Assembly (NCBI RefSeq): GCF_001704155.1
Contig: NZ_CP016294.1
Location: forward strand, 2,725,501-2,789,500
Length of the DNA stretch: 64,000 nt
From: Stenotrophomonas rhizophila
GTDB lineage: Bacteria; Pseudomonadota; Gammaproteobacteria; Xanthomonadales; Xanthomonadaceae
Direction of reading: 5' to 3'
The stretch's first letter is position 1; each line of letters starts with the position of its first letter. Below are positions 36,691 through 46,500 of the stretch, one piece after another. The translations under genes and the position numbers were made by a program. Below the pieces are notes generated by a model that worked only from the letters and a program-made list of their open reading frames with translations, did no database searches and was not told the origin of the DNA.

Positions 36691-37668
36691 TCACCCCAAC
36701 CGGGTCAACGCCTCGGTCAGCTCTTCGGCCAATGGCGCGTTGAGCAGGTAGGGGGTCTTGCCGGCGTCCAGCGAGAACTCCAACGAGGCTGCGTGCAGGA
36801 ACAGGCGTTTCAGGCCGATCTGGTCACGAAGCCGCTTGTTGACGTCCGGATCGCCGTATTTGTCGTCACCGGCCACCGGGTGCCCGAGGTGCTGGGCATG
36901 CACGCGGATCTGGTGGGTACGGCCGGTTTCGATGCGGACTTCGCAGAACGAATGGCCGCCCTTGCGCTCCAGCACGCTGAAGTGGCTGATCGATTCCTTG
37001 CCGATCGCATTGACCTGGACGTGGCGCTCGCCCCCCTGGCGCAGGCCCACGTGCAGCGGGGCGTCCACGGTCATGGTGCCGTCGGGCATGCGCCCCACCA
37101 GCAGGGTCAGGTAGCGCTTGCGGATGCCGGCGCCGTGGTCTTCCCGCAGCAGTGCCTGCAGCTCGCTCAGCGCCGAGCGCTTCTTGGCCACGATCAGCAG
37201 GCCCGAGGTGTCCCGGTCCAGCCGGTGCACCAGCTCCAAGGTCTTGCCGGGGCGAAGTGCGCGCAGGGTCTCGATGGCGCCGAAACTGATCCCACTGCCG
37301 CCGTGGCTGGCCACGCCGGAGGGCTTGTTCAGGGCCAGCAGGCGCTCGTCTTCGTAGACGATGGCGTCTTCCAGCCGCTTCATGAACGCCGCCGGCGGGC
37401 CGGCCTTGTCTCCCTCCTCGGTGAGACGAACCGGTGGCACGCGCACTTCGTCGCCCTCCACCAGCTTGCGTTCGGCCTTGGCGCGGCCGCCGTTCACACG
37501 GACCTGGCCGCTGCGCACGAGTTTGTAGACCAGACTGCGAGGCGCACCCTTCAGCTGGCCGAGCAGGAAGTTGTCCAGGCGTTGCCCGGCACGGTCGGCC
37601 GGGACAGTCAGGAGACGGACGCTGGTCTTGCCTTCAGCGGCTTTGGGGGACGGCACGGTATCAGTCAT
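36691..37668 (-). CDS. rluC: 23S rRNA pseudouridine synthase RluC
   Basis: A 325-residue enzyme that makes pseudouridine in 23S rRNA (positions 955, 2504, 2580 in E. coli). N-terminal S4 RNA-binding domain (QRLDNFLLGQLKGAPRSLVYKLVRSGQVRVNGGRAK), then the RluA-type catalytic domain with ELVHRLDRDTSGLLIVAKK, where Asp is the catalytic residue, and RTHQIRVHAQHLGHPVAGDDKYG. It lies divergent to rne, an arrangement also seen in E. coli. Confidence 0.94.
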   Translation of the reverse strand: MTDTVPSPKAAEGKTSVRLLTVPADRAGQRLDNFLLGQLKGAPRSLVYKLVRSGQVRVNGGRAKAERKLVEGDEVRVPPVRLTEEGDKAGPPAAFMKRLEDAIVYEDERLLALNKPSGVASHGGSGISFGAIETLRALRPGKTLELVHRLDRDTSGLLIVAKKRSALSELQALLREDHGAGIRKRYLTLLVGRMPDGTMTVDAPLHVGLRQGGERHVQVNAIGKESISHFSVLERKGGHSFCEVRIETGRTHQIRVHAQHLGHPVAGDDKYGDPDVNKRLRDQIGLKRLFLHAASLEFSLDAGKTPYLLNAPLAEELTEALTRLG

Positions 37669-38072
37669 TGGCCTTTTATTCTGTTACACTCGGCGGGCGA
37701 GATAAGGGATTGATTTCGTTGGAAGTTGCTCTGGGCCAGAAGCCCGACTTCCCTCGATTCCGGCACAGTGCGCAGCCACCGCCCCCGGGGCGGCCATGTT
37801 AGCGGCTCACCGGCAGTCCCGGCCATCGCCGGATGCCTGACACGCGTCTGCGCTGAAAAAATGTCCCTGTGGCGCTCCAGCCTGGCTGAAAGCTGCCTCC
37901 GGCCCGCAACACCCAAACCAAAACAAAATGAAGCGCTCCCGCGGCCTGCCGTGGTGTTGTAGCGCTGGAAACCCAAGCCGCCCTCCCCGCGCATGCGCGA
38001 TGGGCGTGCAAGCGTGACCAGAAGCGAAACCCCATGGCGTTCCGCGCGGTAGCAGCGCGCGAGGAACGCAAT
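37669..38072 (+). promoter_or_regulatory. Long rne leader / rluC-rne divergent region
   Basis: A 404-base stretch with no gene between rluC and rne. A possible -10 (TACACT, 37685-37690) could start a leader of about 380 bases; its -35 is poor, so this is weak. In E. coli the rne 5' UTR mediates RNase E autoregulation, so a long leader fits. A GC-rich stem (CCGCCCC/GGGGCGG, 37779-37793) is visible. No sequence-level link to the E. coli element is claimed. Confidence 0.4.
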
Positions 38073-41000
38073 ATGAAGCGAATGCTGATCAACGCCACGC
38101 AGGCTGAAGAGCTGCGGGTAGCCATCGTGGATGGCCAGACGCTGTACGACATCGACATCGAACAGCCGTCCAAGGAACAGAAGAAGTCGAACATCTACAA
38201 GGGCCGCATCACGCGCCTTGAGCCGTCGCTGGAAGCGGCCTTCGTGGAATACGGTGGCGAACGCCACGGCTTCCTGCCGCTGAAGGAAATCTCCCGCGAT
38301 TACTTCCAGGCCGGGGTCGACCACAACAAGGCCGGCATCCGCGAACTGCTGCGTGAAGGCCAGGAAGTGGTGGTCCAGGTCGACAAGGAAGAGCGTGGCA
38401 ACAAGGGCGCCGCCCTGACCACGTTCATCTCCCTGGCCGGCCGCTACATGGTGCTGATGCCGAACTCGCCCACCGCCGGTGGCGTGTCGCGTCGCATCGA
38501 GGGCGAAGACCGCGCCGCGCTGAAGGAAGCGCTGGACAAGCTGAACATCCCCGACGACATGGGCGTGATCATCCGCACCGCCGGCGTCGGCCGCGATGCC
38601 GAAGAGCTGCAGTGGGACCTGGACTACCTGCTGCAGGTCTGGAAGTCGATCGCCGAAGCGGCGCTGACCAAGCCGGCCCCGTTCCTGATCTACCAGGAAT
38701 CGCGCCTGATCGTGCGCGCCCTGCGCGACTACCTGCGCGCCGACGTGGGCGAGATCCTGGTCGACACCCAGGAGCTGTACGACACCGCCCGCGAATTCAT
38801 GCAGCAGGTGATGCCGCAGACCCTGCGCAAGCTCAAGCACTACACCGACGACATTCCGCTGTTCAACCGCTTCCAGATCGAATCGCAGATCGAAGGCGCC
38901 TATGAACGCAACGTGCGCCTGCCCTCGGGCGGCTCGATCGTGGTCGACCAGACCGAAGCGCTGACCGCCATCGACGTGAACTCCTCGCGCGCCACCAAGG
39001 GCAGTGACATCGAGGACACCGCGTTCCAGACCAACCTGGAAGCGGCCGAGGAAGTGGCCCGCCAGCTGCGCCTGCGCGATCTGGGCGGCCTGGTGGTGAT
39101 CGACTTCATCGACATGTCCTCCAACAAGCACCAGCGTGAGGTCGAGAACCGCCTGCAGAACGCGCTCAAGTACGACCGTGCGCGCGTGCAGCTGGGCCGC
39201 ATTTCGCGCTTCGGCCTGATGGAAATGAGCCGCCAGCGCCTGCGCCCGAGCCTGGGCGAATCCAGCCAGATCGTCTGCCCGCGTTGCGACGGCCATGGCC
39301 GCATGCGCTCGGTGGAATCGCTGTCGCTGTCGATCATCCGCGTCGCCGAAGAGCATGCGATGAAGGAAAACACCGGGCAGGTGCTGGTCCAGGCCCCGGT
39401 GGAGATCGCCAACTACCTGCTCAACGAAAAGCGCAGCGCCCTGCGCGAGATCGAACAGCGCCATGACGCGCCGATCGTGATCGTGGCCGACGAGCAGCTG
39501 CACACGCCGCATTACGAAGTGACCCGCCTGCGTGAAAACGAGCTGGGCGAAGAAAGCGGCAAGCCGAGCTACCAGCGTGGCACCCCGCGCAAGCTGCCGG
39601 TGCATGCCCTGACCAAGGCGCAGCTGAACATCCCGGTTGCCCCGGCGGTCACCAACGTCAAGCACAGCTCCCCGGCGCCGGTCCGCGAGGTTGCCGAGCC
39701 GGTGGCTGCTGCCCCGGCCCCGGTCGCCCCGGCCCCGGTCGCTGCACCGGCCGCCACCGGCGTGGTCGGCTGGCTCAAGCGCATCTTTGGTGGCGAACCG
39801 GCGCCGGCCGCCGCCCCGCAGACCAACGCGCGCCCGGCCCAGGACGGCAACCGCAACGGCCGTAACAAGGACCGCAACGGCAAGGACCGCAACGGCCGCC
39901 GCGATGAGCGTGGCGAACGTGGCCAGGGTCAGGGCCAGCAGGGCCAGGCCCGTGGCAAGGACCGTCGCGACGACCGTGGCGAACGCGCCGGCAAGGGCGA
40001 GCGCCGCGATGACCGCCGCCAGGACGTGGCCGCACAGGCGTCCGCACCGGCCGCCGGCCAGGCCCAGCAGGGCAAGCCGCGCAACGAGCAGCAGCAGCCC
40101 AAGGCTCCGCGCAATGAGCAGCAGCAGCCGAAGCTGAACCAGAACCAGAAGCAGAAGCCGCCGCGCCAGCAGAACGAGGGCGACAAGCCCGCGCGTCAGC
40201 CGCAGGCCGATGCCGCCAAGCCGGTGCAGACCGGCGTGACCGCTGCCGATGCCGCGCTGGTTGCAGCCGCGGTAACCGTGGCCGATGCCGCCACCCCGGC
40301 GACCACGGCGCCGACCGCGGCCCCGGTGTCGAACAACGCATTGGCCGATGAGAACCAGGTGACCGCCGTTGCGGTGGATGGCGAAGCCAACGAGCACGGC
40401 GAAGCGCCGGGCACCGGCGATGATGCCAGTGGCGAGGGCGCCTCGCGCCGTCGTCGTGGCCGTCGCGGTGGCCGCCGCCGTCGTCGTGGCAATGGCGAGC
40501 AGGCTGCAGGCAGCGATGGCCTGAACGATGACGGCGGTCTGGATGACGACGCCGACGGTGACGAGCAGGACGGCGACCAGGACGGTGACACCACCGCCCC
40601 GACTGCCCGCCCCGCCGCCCGCAGCACCGGATCGAACCCGGAGTTCGACTTCGATGACGACGGCGCCGCCCCCGCTGCTCCGGCCGCACCGGTCCAGGCC
40701 CCGCGCCCGGCCCCGGTGGCTGCCGTGGCCGCCGCCGCGCCGCTGGCCGTGGTCAGCAGCCCGGTGGTGACCGCCGGTCACAGCGAGGCCGCCCCGGCCC
40801 CGAAGGCCGAGCCGGTGGCAGAGCGCACCCCGTCCTACACCGACCGCGTGCCGTTCGTGGAATCGCCGATGCCGGCCTCCGCACCGGTCGCCAAGGCGCC
40901 GGAGGCTGAGAAGCCGGTGGTGGCGGAAGCACCGAAGGCGGTTGAAGCCCCGGTCGCCCCGGTCGCCCCGGTCGTGACCGAAGCGCCGAAGGCTGTTGAA

Positions 41001-41540
41001 GCCCCGGCTGTGACCGAAGCGCCGAAAGCGGTAGAAGCGCCGGTCGCAGCTGAAGCGCCGAAGGCTGTCGAAGCTCCGGTCGTGACCGAAGCGCCGAAGG
41101 CAGTTGAAGCCCCGGTCGTGACCGAAGCGCCTAAGGCGATTGAAACGCCCGTCGTGACGCCGGACCCGGTGACCCCGGCCCCGACCGCACCCGTCGCCGT
41201 CGAGACCCCGAAGGCCGCCGAAGCCAGCACCAGCGCGCCGGTTGTAGAGCACAAGGGCCCGACCGAAGTCGGTCGTCCGGTGCAGACCAGCATGCTGGAC
41301 GCAGTGGACGCCGTTCCGGCCGCGCCGGCTGCCCCGGCACCGGTGGCACGCGCGGAATCGGCCGCCGTTGCACCGGCGGTGCAGAACGGCCAGCTGTTCG
41401 GCAGCGCCGCCAGCGACGCCGCACCGACCGACGCCGCCGCCCAGGCCGCGCACGCCGAAGCCCGCGAAGACATCCCGACCGATGTCGCCAAGGCCGACGA
41501 TGCCGACAAGCAGGACCCGGAAAAGACCGACAAGGCCTGA
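38073..41540 (+). CDS. rne: Ribonuclease E
   Basis: The main endoribonuclease of the degradosome, 1155 residues. N-terminal catalytic half: [30 protein letters not shown], an S1 domain near 35-125, the 5'-sensor/DNase-I-like region, and the Zn-link CPRCDGHG near residue 402. The C-terminal half is disordered: Arg-rich ([16 protein letters not shown]), Ala/Pro-rich and acidic, with six copies of a 12-residue repeat. It would scaffold degradosome partners. ATG 38073 follows GAGGAA. A terminator follows. Confidence 0.96.
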   Translation: MKRMLINATQAEELRVAIVDGQTLYDIDIEQPSKEQKKSNIYKGRITRLEPSLEAAFVEYGGERHGFLPLKEISRDYFQAGVDHNKAGIRELLREGQEVVVQVDKEERGNKGAALTTFISLAGRYMVLMPNSPTAGGVSRRIEGEDRAALKEALDKLNIPDDMGVIIRTAGVGRDAEELQWDLDYLLQVWKSIAEAALTKPAPFLIYQESRLIVRALRDYLRADVGEILVDTQELYDTAREFMQQVMPQTLRKLKHYTDDIPLFNRFQIESQIEGAYERNVRLPSGGSIVVDQTEALTAIDVNSSRATKGSDIEDTAFQTNLEAAEEVARQLRLRDLGGLVVIDFIDMSSNKHQREVENRLQNALKYDRARVQLGRISRFGLMEMSRQRLRPSLGESSQIVCPRCDGHGRMRSVESLSLSIIRVAEEHAMKENTGQVLVQAPVEIANYLLNEKRSALREIEQRHDAPIVIVADEQLHTPHYEVTRLRENELGEESGKPSYQRGTPRKLPVHALTKAQLNIPVAPAVTNVKHSSPAPVREVAEPVAAAPAPVAPAPVAAPAATGVVGWLKRIFGGEPAPAAAPQTNARPAQDGNRNGRNKDRNGKDRNGRRDERGERGQGQGQQGQARGKDRRDDRGERAGKGERRDDRRQDVAAQASAPAAGQAQQGKPRNEQQQPKAPRNEQQQPKLNQNQKQKPPRQQNEGDKPARQPQADAAKPVQTGVTAADAALVAAAVTVADAATPATTAPTAAPVSNNALADENQVTAVAVDGEANEHGEAPGTGDDASGEGASRRRRGRRGGRRRRRGNGEQAAGSDGLNDDGGLDDDADGDEQDGDQDGDTTAPTARPAARSTGSNPEFDFDDDGAAPAAPAAPVQAPRPAPVAAVAAAAPLAVVSSPVVTAGHSEAAPAPKAEPVAERTPSYTDRVPFVESPMPASAPVAKAPEAEKPVVAEAPKAVEAPVAPVAPVVTEAPKAVEAPAVTEAPKAVEAPVAAEAPKAVEAPVVTEAPKAVEAPVVTEAPKAIETPVVTPDPVTPAPTAPVAVETPKAAEASTSAPVVEHKGPTEVGRPVQTSMLDAVDAVPAAPAAPAPVARAESAAVAPAVQNGQLFGSAASDAAPTDAAAQAAHAEAREDIPTDVAKADDADKQDPEKTDKA
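40926..41159 (+). repeat. 36-bp tandem repeats in the RNase E tail
   Basis: Six units of GAAGCGCCGAAGGC... begin at 40926, 40980, 41016, 41052, 41088 and 41124, encoding [16 protein letters not shown] 12-mers. The first unit carries an 18-base insertion (VAPVAP). The last reads [13 protein letters not shown] coding tandem repeat that may vary in number between strains. Confidence 0.85.
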
Positions 41541-41560
41541 TCCGGTTCCAGCGGCGATGT

Positions 41561-41599
41561 AAAAAAAAGACAGCGGCCTTCGGGCCGCTGTCTCTTTTT
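41561..41599 (+). terminator. Rho-independent terminator after rne
   Basis: A-run, GACAGCGGCC, TTCG tetraloop, GGCCGCTGTC, T-run (CTCTTTTT). Confidence 0.92.
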
Positions 41600-41612
41600 G
41601 GATCCGGATCAC

Positions 41613-41636
41613 GTAGCGCCACGCCCTGCGTGGCTG
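41613..41636 (+). repeat. Single GTAG-type REP
   Basis: GTAGCGCCACGCCCTGCGTGGC; between the rne terminator and the convergent EEP gene stop. Confidence 0.75.
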
Positions 41637-41642
41637 CCTGCA

Positions 41643-42485
41643 TCAGGGTGCGAACTGCAGGCGGGTCCACACCCCGTAATGGTCCGACGCCCAGCGCCCT
41701 TCGGCGTAGGGCTGGTCGAACAGCAGCCGCGCTTCGCGGGCCAGCAGCTTGTCCTGCTGGAAAAAGATGTGGTCGATGCGCGAGGGCGCATCGTAGTAAT
41801 GCCGGTTCAACGTACTGATCTGCGCCAGTTCGTTGTTCACGTGCACGCTGCCATAGCTGTCGCCATAGCGCTGGCGCAGCGCACTCAGATCACTCGCATC
41901 CACCAGCGCATTGAAATCCCCCGCGATCACCACCGGCGCATCGCCCGATGTCGTCGCGATGAACGTCAACAGGTCGGCCACCTGCTCGGCACGGATGCGA
42001 CTGCCGCGCTCATCCGAACGTTCGTTGAGATGGGTGGCATAGATATTCACTGGCTGCCCCTCCACATCGATACGCAGGTGCGCCACGGTGCGGTAGTCGG
42101 TCAGCGGGGCCAACAACCGTTCACCGCGCGCCAGCACCGGGCGCCGGGTCAGCAGCGCATTGCCGTAGCGCTTCAATCGCCCCGGCGGATCGGTGGACAC
42201 GAACTGATAGTCATAGCCGAGCCTGCGCGCCAGCCAGGCGGCCTGGTTGCGCACATGCGGCTTCTGGATCACCTCCTGCAGCGCGATCGCATCGGGCTGC
42301 AGCGCCTGCAGCTCGCGCAGGATCACCTTGCGCCGCTGCGGCCAGTCTTCCCGGTCGTGGTGCAGGTTGAAGGTCACCAGGCTCATGCCCTGCTCCACCG
42401 GCTCGGCCGCCCGCGCCGGCAATGCCGCCAGCGCAACGGCCAGCAGCACGCCAAGCATGCCGGGGCGCGCGACCACCGCGGTCAC
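41643..42485 (-). CDS. Secreted EEP-family phosphodiesterase in the glucan operon
   Basis: A 280-residue endonuclease/exonuclease/phosphatase-family enzyme with a signal peptide (GVLLAVALAALPARA). The metal and catalytic residues are all present: Asn40 (VTFN), Glu71 (LQEV), His152 (ATHLNE), Asp190/Asn192 (GDFN), Asp238 (RIDH) and Asp268-His269 (SDH). The fold covers sphingomyelinase-, inositol-phosphatase- and DNase I-like enzymes, so the substrate is a phosphodiester. It starts with GTG overlapping the stop of the 1061-residue glycosidase, so it is the last operon gene. It may strip phosphate-linked groups from glucans (inference). A degenerate paralogue lies at 29549. Confidence 0.82.
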   Translation of the reverse strand: MTAVVARPGMLGVLLAVALAALPARAAEPVEQGMSLVTFNLHHDREDWPQRRKVILRELQALQPDAIALQEVIQKPHVRNQAAWLARRLGYDYQFVSTDPPGRLKRYGNALLTRRPVLARGERLLAPLTDYRTVAHLRIDVEGQPVNIYATHLNERSDERGSRIRAEQVADLLTFIATTSGDAPVVIAGDFNALVDASDLSALRQRYGDSYGSVHVNNELAQISTLNRHYYDAPSRIDHIFFQQDKLLAREARLLFDQPYAEGRWASDHYGVWTRLQFAP

Positions 42486-45400
42486 GGTGCCTTGCGTTCG
42501 GCGCGCCGCACCGAGGCCGGTATCTGCACTTCCACCTTGGCCGGTACCTGGGTGATGCGCAGCTCGCCGTTGAGCCACTGCGCCGGCTCGCCGTTGATGG
42601 TGGTATCCCCCGGTTCGCCACTGAACGGCCACGGCAGGATCACCCCGCCCTGCGGCACCAGCAGCCCGGACGCGATCTGCAGCGTGAGCTGCCGGTCGCT
42701 GCGGGCCAGTGTGTAGCTCAGCTGTCCATTCGGCGTGCGCAGCCCCTTCACCCCGACCCCGGCGCCGTCCAGCCAGCGGCTGGGCACGCCGGCGGCCAGC
42801 ACCAGGCTGTCGTCCACGTCGCGGTTGTAGGCGAACATGTCCAGCGCCGAGCGCACGAAGTCCGACGCCACCCACGCATGCGGCAGGTCGCCGACGAAGA
42901 ACGGCTTGCGCGGCGTGTGCGAGACCACTTCGGCCCACTGGTTCCAGGCCTGCGGCGCACGGTCCTTGAAGAAGAACTCGGTGGCCTGCCAGGCGCGGTC
43001 GCGCCAGCCCAGGCGCACGAACGCGGCCACGTTGCGCCACTCGTACGGGGTGTAGTCCTTCCATTCGCGCTTGCCGTCGCGGCGTTCCTCGAACTGCTTC
43101 CAGTAGCGCTCGAAGGTGTTGTCCAGGTACGGCTGCGGCAGGCGGCCCTGTTCGCCGCCCGGGGCCAGCGCGATGGTGGTGGAGGTCGCGTCGAAATCGC
43201 CGAGCTCGGCCGAACCGGGCAGGAAATCGATCTTGTGCAGGGCCGTGGCCGCCAGCAGCGAGGCCTGCAGGTCGTCACGGAACTGGTCGCGCGACTCGGC
43301 GATCTGCATCGCCTCCATCTTGCCCAGGGTGGAGGCGATGATCGCCGCATCCTTGTAACCGCGCAGCGCCCAGAAGTTGTCCCAGTACGAATGCATGGGC
43401 TTGGCCGAATAGCCTTCGTGGCTGATCGACACCGGCATCATCCCGAAGAAGGCCGGGTTGCGCGCGCGGTTTTCCTCGGTGCGTTCGCTCAGGCGCAGCT
43501 GTTCCATGTACTGGTAGGCGCCCTGCACGTGCGGCCACATCAGTTCCAGGAAGGTGCTGTCGCCGGTGTAGCGCCAGTACTCGGCGATGTTGAAGATCAG
43601 TTCGCCGTGGCTGTCGTTTTCCGGCACCGGGTCGGCGCCGCGCGGGTCGACGCAGCACGGCACCTTGCCGTTGTCGAACTGGTACGGCGCGTACCAGTTC
43701 ACGTACTCCCGCACCGCATCGCTGCGGCCCATGCGCAGCAGGCCTTCGGAAATCATCGCGCCATCGCGGATCCAGCTGCGCGAGTACGAGCGCGTGCCCG
43801 GCTGCAGGCTTGGCCCGATCCGGGAGATGAGCATGTGCGCCAGTGCGGTGCGCAGCGTATCGGCCAGCGGCTTGCCCGCCGCTGGCACCTGCAGCGCCAC
43901 CTGGTCCAGCTTGGTGCGCCACATCGAGGCCACCTGCTGCTGGGCCTTGTTGGCGTCGAAGTCCTTCGGGGTGGTCCACGCGCCGGTCTGCGGCAGCACG
44001 ATGGCCACCTCCCTGCTCTGCCCCGGCTCCAGCCGCCAGCGGTACAGCAGCGCGCCCGAGGCCAGCCCGGTGGCATCGCGCACTTCGGTGGCGGTGGGCA
44101 GATTGCCAGTGGCCAGGTGGGTAACCTCCAGCTTGCCGTCGAACGGGCTGGCGAAGGCCGCGTCCGGCGCCTGCACCGGGTACACGCGCGGCTTGCCGTT
44201 GACCTCGACCTGGCCCGGCTCGAACTCCAGCGTGTCGATCCGGCTCACGCCGCCCACGGTATTGAGGAACTGCCGCGGCGGATTCACCTGCCACGGCCGC
44301 ACGGCCAGGGCCAGGGTGTAGTCGTGCGCCACCTTGTCCGGGTTGTGCAGCGTGTAGCGGCCTACCAGCTGCGCCTTGTCCGTACTGCCCTGCACGAAGC
44401 CGGTCACCTTCAAGGCGGCCTTGGGGTGGGCCCAGTCGACGCTGGCAATGGGCAGGTAATCGTCCTGCAGCGACTGCTTTGCCTCGACATCGGCCCAGCT
44501 CAGCACCTTCTTGTCGACCACCACGAACGGCTCCACGCTGAAGCTGGCCTTGGCCACTTCCAGTGCACCGTCTTCGCCGATCAGCGCCTGTTCGCGGCCG
44601 CCGTCCAGCCCGAGCAGGGTCCAATACGGTTGTTCACCGCTGAAGCCGCGCGGCACGAAGCCACGGGTCAGGTCGGCGCCGACCGATTCAACGAATTCGT
44701 TCGGAGTAGCAGCGAAATCCAGTGGCTTGATCGCGATATCGCGGATGCCGTACCGCCAACTGCTGCCGTGCTGCAGGTCGAAGCGCAGGTAGCGCGCCTC
44801 GGTATCGGGCAGTGCCAGCCAGTCGCGCTCGCCGCCACCGCCGGCGGTGATCTCGCGCAGGGTGCGCCAGTCCCGGCCATCGGCGGAGGCACGCACCACG
44901 TAGCGGGTAGCTTCCAGGCCGGGCACCCACTGGATCACCGCACCGCCAAACTCGCGCACGTTGTGCAGGTCCAGGCTGATGGTCTGGTCGGGCACGCCAC
45001 CGCTGATCCACACCGTGTCCGGCTTGCCATCGGCAATACGGCTCTGCAGCGCGGTGGCGGTATCGGCGATCACCGACGGCGCCAGCGCCGAGGTATCGGC
45101 CGGCGGCAGCGCCTGCAGGGTGAGCCGGTCGAAGCAGACCGTGCCGCGCCCGCCGACCTTGCTGTAAATGGTGAACTCTACTGCCGCGCTTTTACGCAGG
45201 GTCTTGTCCGGGTCCGGGCCCCAGGCCTTCTCGATCTGGCGCTGGCGGTACTGCACCGGCGTCCAGGTCTTGGGGAAGGCGTAGCCGGGGCGGTTGACCC
45301 ACCACACGTTGTCGCCGCTGGCATCGATCAGCTTGAACTGCAGGTCATTGCCGGGCGAATCGCCGCGGAGCTGGAAGCCGACCTGGTAGTTGTCCGGCCA

Positions 45401-45667
45401 GGTGATGGGCAGCTCGCGGCGGATCGCCACGTAGCCGGAGACTTCGTGGAAGTCGTAGTCCACGCACAGCGCGCGGCCGCCGTTGGCGCCGGCCACGCTG
45501 CGCAGCGAGCCGCTGACCTGGTCGGACACCACCAGCTTCCAGGGCGACATGTCGTCGAAGCTGTCCAGGACCTTGGGCGCCGCCGGCACTGCCGGGGGCG
45601 CGGCAGGTGCCGCCATCGACCACACCAGACCCAGACCCAGAACCCCCGCGACGACGGCACGCTTCAC
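42482..45667 (-). CDS. Unclassified secreted glycosidase: CBM-like, F5/8-type and six-hairpin domains
   Basis: A 1061-residue secreted protein. A signal peptide (LGLVWSMAAPA) is followed by a jelly-roll CBM-like domain (about 33-190) and an F5/8-type C (discoidin) domain (about 195-320, RYVVRASADGRDW). A second beta region follows (about 330-560). The C-terminal (alpha/alpha)6-barrel part (about 620-950) has SRSWIRDGAMISEGLLRMGR, SHGELIFNIAEYWRYTGD and DLPHAWVASDFVRSALDMF. The barrel resembles GH15/GH37/GH63-clan enzymes; I cannot assign a CAZy family. Overlaps its neighbours by 4 bases, so coupled in the glucanase operon. Probably cuts glucan in the periplasm. Confidence 0.7.
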   Translation of the reverse strand: MKRAVVAGVLGLGLVWSMAAPAAPPAVPAAPKVLDSFDDMSPWKLVVSDQVSGSLRSVAGANGGRALCVDYDFHEVSGYVAIRRELPITWPDNYQVGFQLRGDSPGNDLQFKLIDASGDNVWWVNRPGYAFPKTWTPVQYRQRQIEKAWGPDPDKTLRKSAAVEFTIYSKVGGRGTVCFDRLTLQALPPADTSALAPSVIADTATALQSRIADGKPDTVWISGGVPDQTISLDLHNVREFGGAVIQWVPGLEATRYVVRASADGRDWRTLREITAGGGGERDWLALPDTEARYLRFDLQHGSSWRYGIRDIAIKPLDFAATPNEFVESVGADLTRGFVPRGFSGEQPYWTLLGLDGGREQALIGEDGALEVAKASFSVEPFVVVDKKVLSWADVEAKQSLQDDYLPIASVDWAHPKAALKVTGFVQGSTDKAQLVGRYTLHNPDKVAHDYTLALAVRPWQVNPPRQFLNTVGGVSRIDTLEFEPGQVEVNGKPRVYPVQAPDAAFASPFDGKLEVTHLATGNLPTATEVRDATGLASGALLYRWRLEPGQSREVAIVLPQTGAWTTPKDFDANKAQQQVASMWRTKLDQVALQVPAAGKPLADTLRTALAHMLISRIGPSLQPGTRSYSRSWIRDGAMISEGLLRMGRSDAVREYVNWYAPYQFDNGKVPCCVDPRGADPVPENDSHGELIFNIAEYWRYTGDSTFLELMWPHVQGAYQYMEQLRLSERTEENRARNPAFFGMMPVSISHEGYSAKPMHSYWDNFWALRGYKDAAIIASTLGKMEAMQIAESRDQFRDDLQASLLAATALHKIDFLPGSAELGDFDATSTTIALAPGGEQGRLPQPYLDNTFERYWKQFEERRDGKREWKDYTPYEWRNVAAFVRLGWRDRAWQATEFFFKDRAPQAWNQWAEVVSHTPRKPFFVGDLPHAWVASDFVRSALDMFAYNRDVDDSLVLAAGVPSRWLDGAGVGVKGLRTPNGQLSYTLARSDRQLTLQIASGLLVPQGGVILPWPFSGEPGDTTINGEPAQWLNGELRITQVPAKVEVQIPASVRRAERKAP

Positions 45668-46500
45668 CCTTTCACACTCCCCAGCAGCAGACCTTGGATG
45701 TAGTAGCGCTGCAGCACCAGGAACAGTGCCAGCACCGGAACCACCGTGACCACCGCGCCGGCCATCATCATTTCAACGTCCATGATGTGTTCGCGCGACA
45801 ACGTGGCCAGGGCAACCGGCAAAGTGTAGTGCTCCTGGTCGGTCAACACGATCAGCGGCCACATGAAATCGTTCCAGGCGCCCATGAAGGTGAAGATCGA
45901 CAGGGTCACCAGCACCGGCTTGAGCATCGGCAGCACGATCTGGAAGAAGATGCGCAGCTCCCCTGCCCCGTCGATCCGCGCCGCTTCCAGCAGCTCATCG
46001 GGAATCGACCGCGCGTACTGGCGCACCAGGAAGATGCCGAACACGCTGGCCAGCGCCGGCACGATCACCCCGCCGAAGCTGTTGACCAGGCCCAGCTGTT
46101 TCATCAGCAGGAACAGCGGCAGCATGGCCACCTGCGCCGGGATCACCAGCGCGGCCAGCAGCACCTGGAAGATCCGCTCGCGGCCGACGAAGCGCAGCTT
46201 GGCGAACGCATACCCGGCCATGGTGTTGAGCAGCAGCGAGCCCAGCGTGATCGCCAGCGAGACGAACAGGCTGTTGACGAAGTTGTTGGCCATGCCGGTG
46301 CGGGCGAACAGCTCGTGGTAGTTGTTGGTGGTCACCGACGAGGGCAGCAGCGGCGGCGGGAAATGCGCCGCTTCGCCGGTCGGCATGAACGACACCGACA
46401 GCATCCACAGCAGCGGCGCCAGGCTGACCGCGGCCAGCACCAGCAACCCGCCGTTCACCCACCACGCATGCCAGCGCGACTGGCCAATCTCACGACTCAT
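45664..46500 (-). CDS. Carbohydrate ABC transporter permease (MalG type)
   Basis: A 278-residue inner-membrane permease with six helices. The EAA loop reads ELLEAARIDGAGELRIFFQIVLPMLKPVL, the docking site for the ATPase. The first segment is WWVNGGLLVLAAVSLAPLLWMLSVS. It pairs with the MalF-type permease just upstream (4-base overlap) and the sugar-binding lipoprotein. No ATPase gene is nearby. Confidence 0.92.
   Translation of the reverse strand: MSREIGQSRWHAWWVNGGLLVLAAVSLAPLLWMLSVSFMPTGEAAHFPPPLLPSSVTTNNYHELFARTGMANNFVNSLFVSLAITLGSLLLNTMAGYAFAKLRFVGRERIFQVLLAALVIPAQVAMLPLFLLMKQLGLVNSFGGVIVPALASVFGIFLVRQYARSIPDELLEAARIDGAGELRIFFQIVLPMLKPVLVTLSIFTFMGAWNDFMWPLIVLTDQEHYTLPVALATLSREHIMDVEMMMAGAVVTVVPVLALFLVLQRYYIQGLLLGSVKG

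Noticed and set aside
37665..41612. A 1315-codon open frame on the minus strand opposite rne
   Set aside because: It mirrors the rne coding sequence; its composition (Gly/Arg/His-rich) is the antisense of Ala/Pro/Glu codons, and rne is unmistakable on the other strand.
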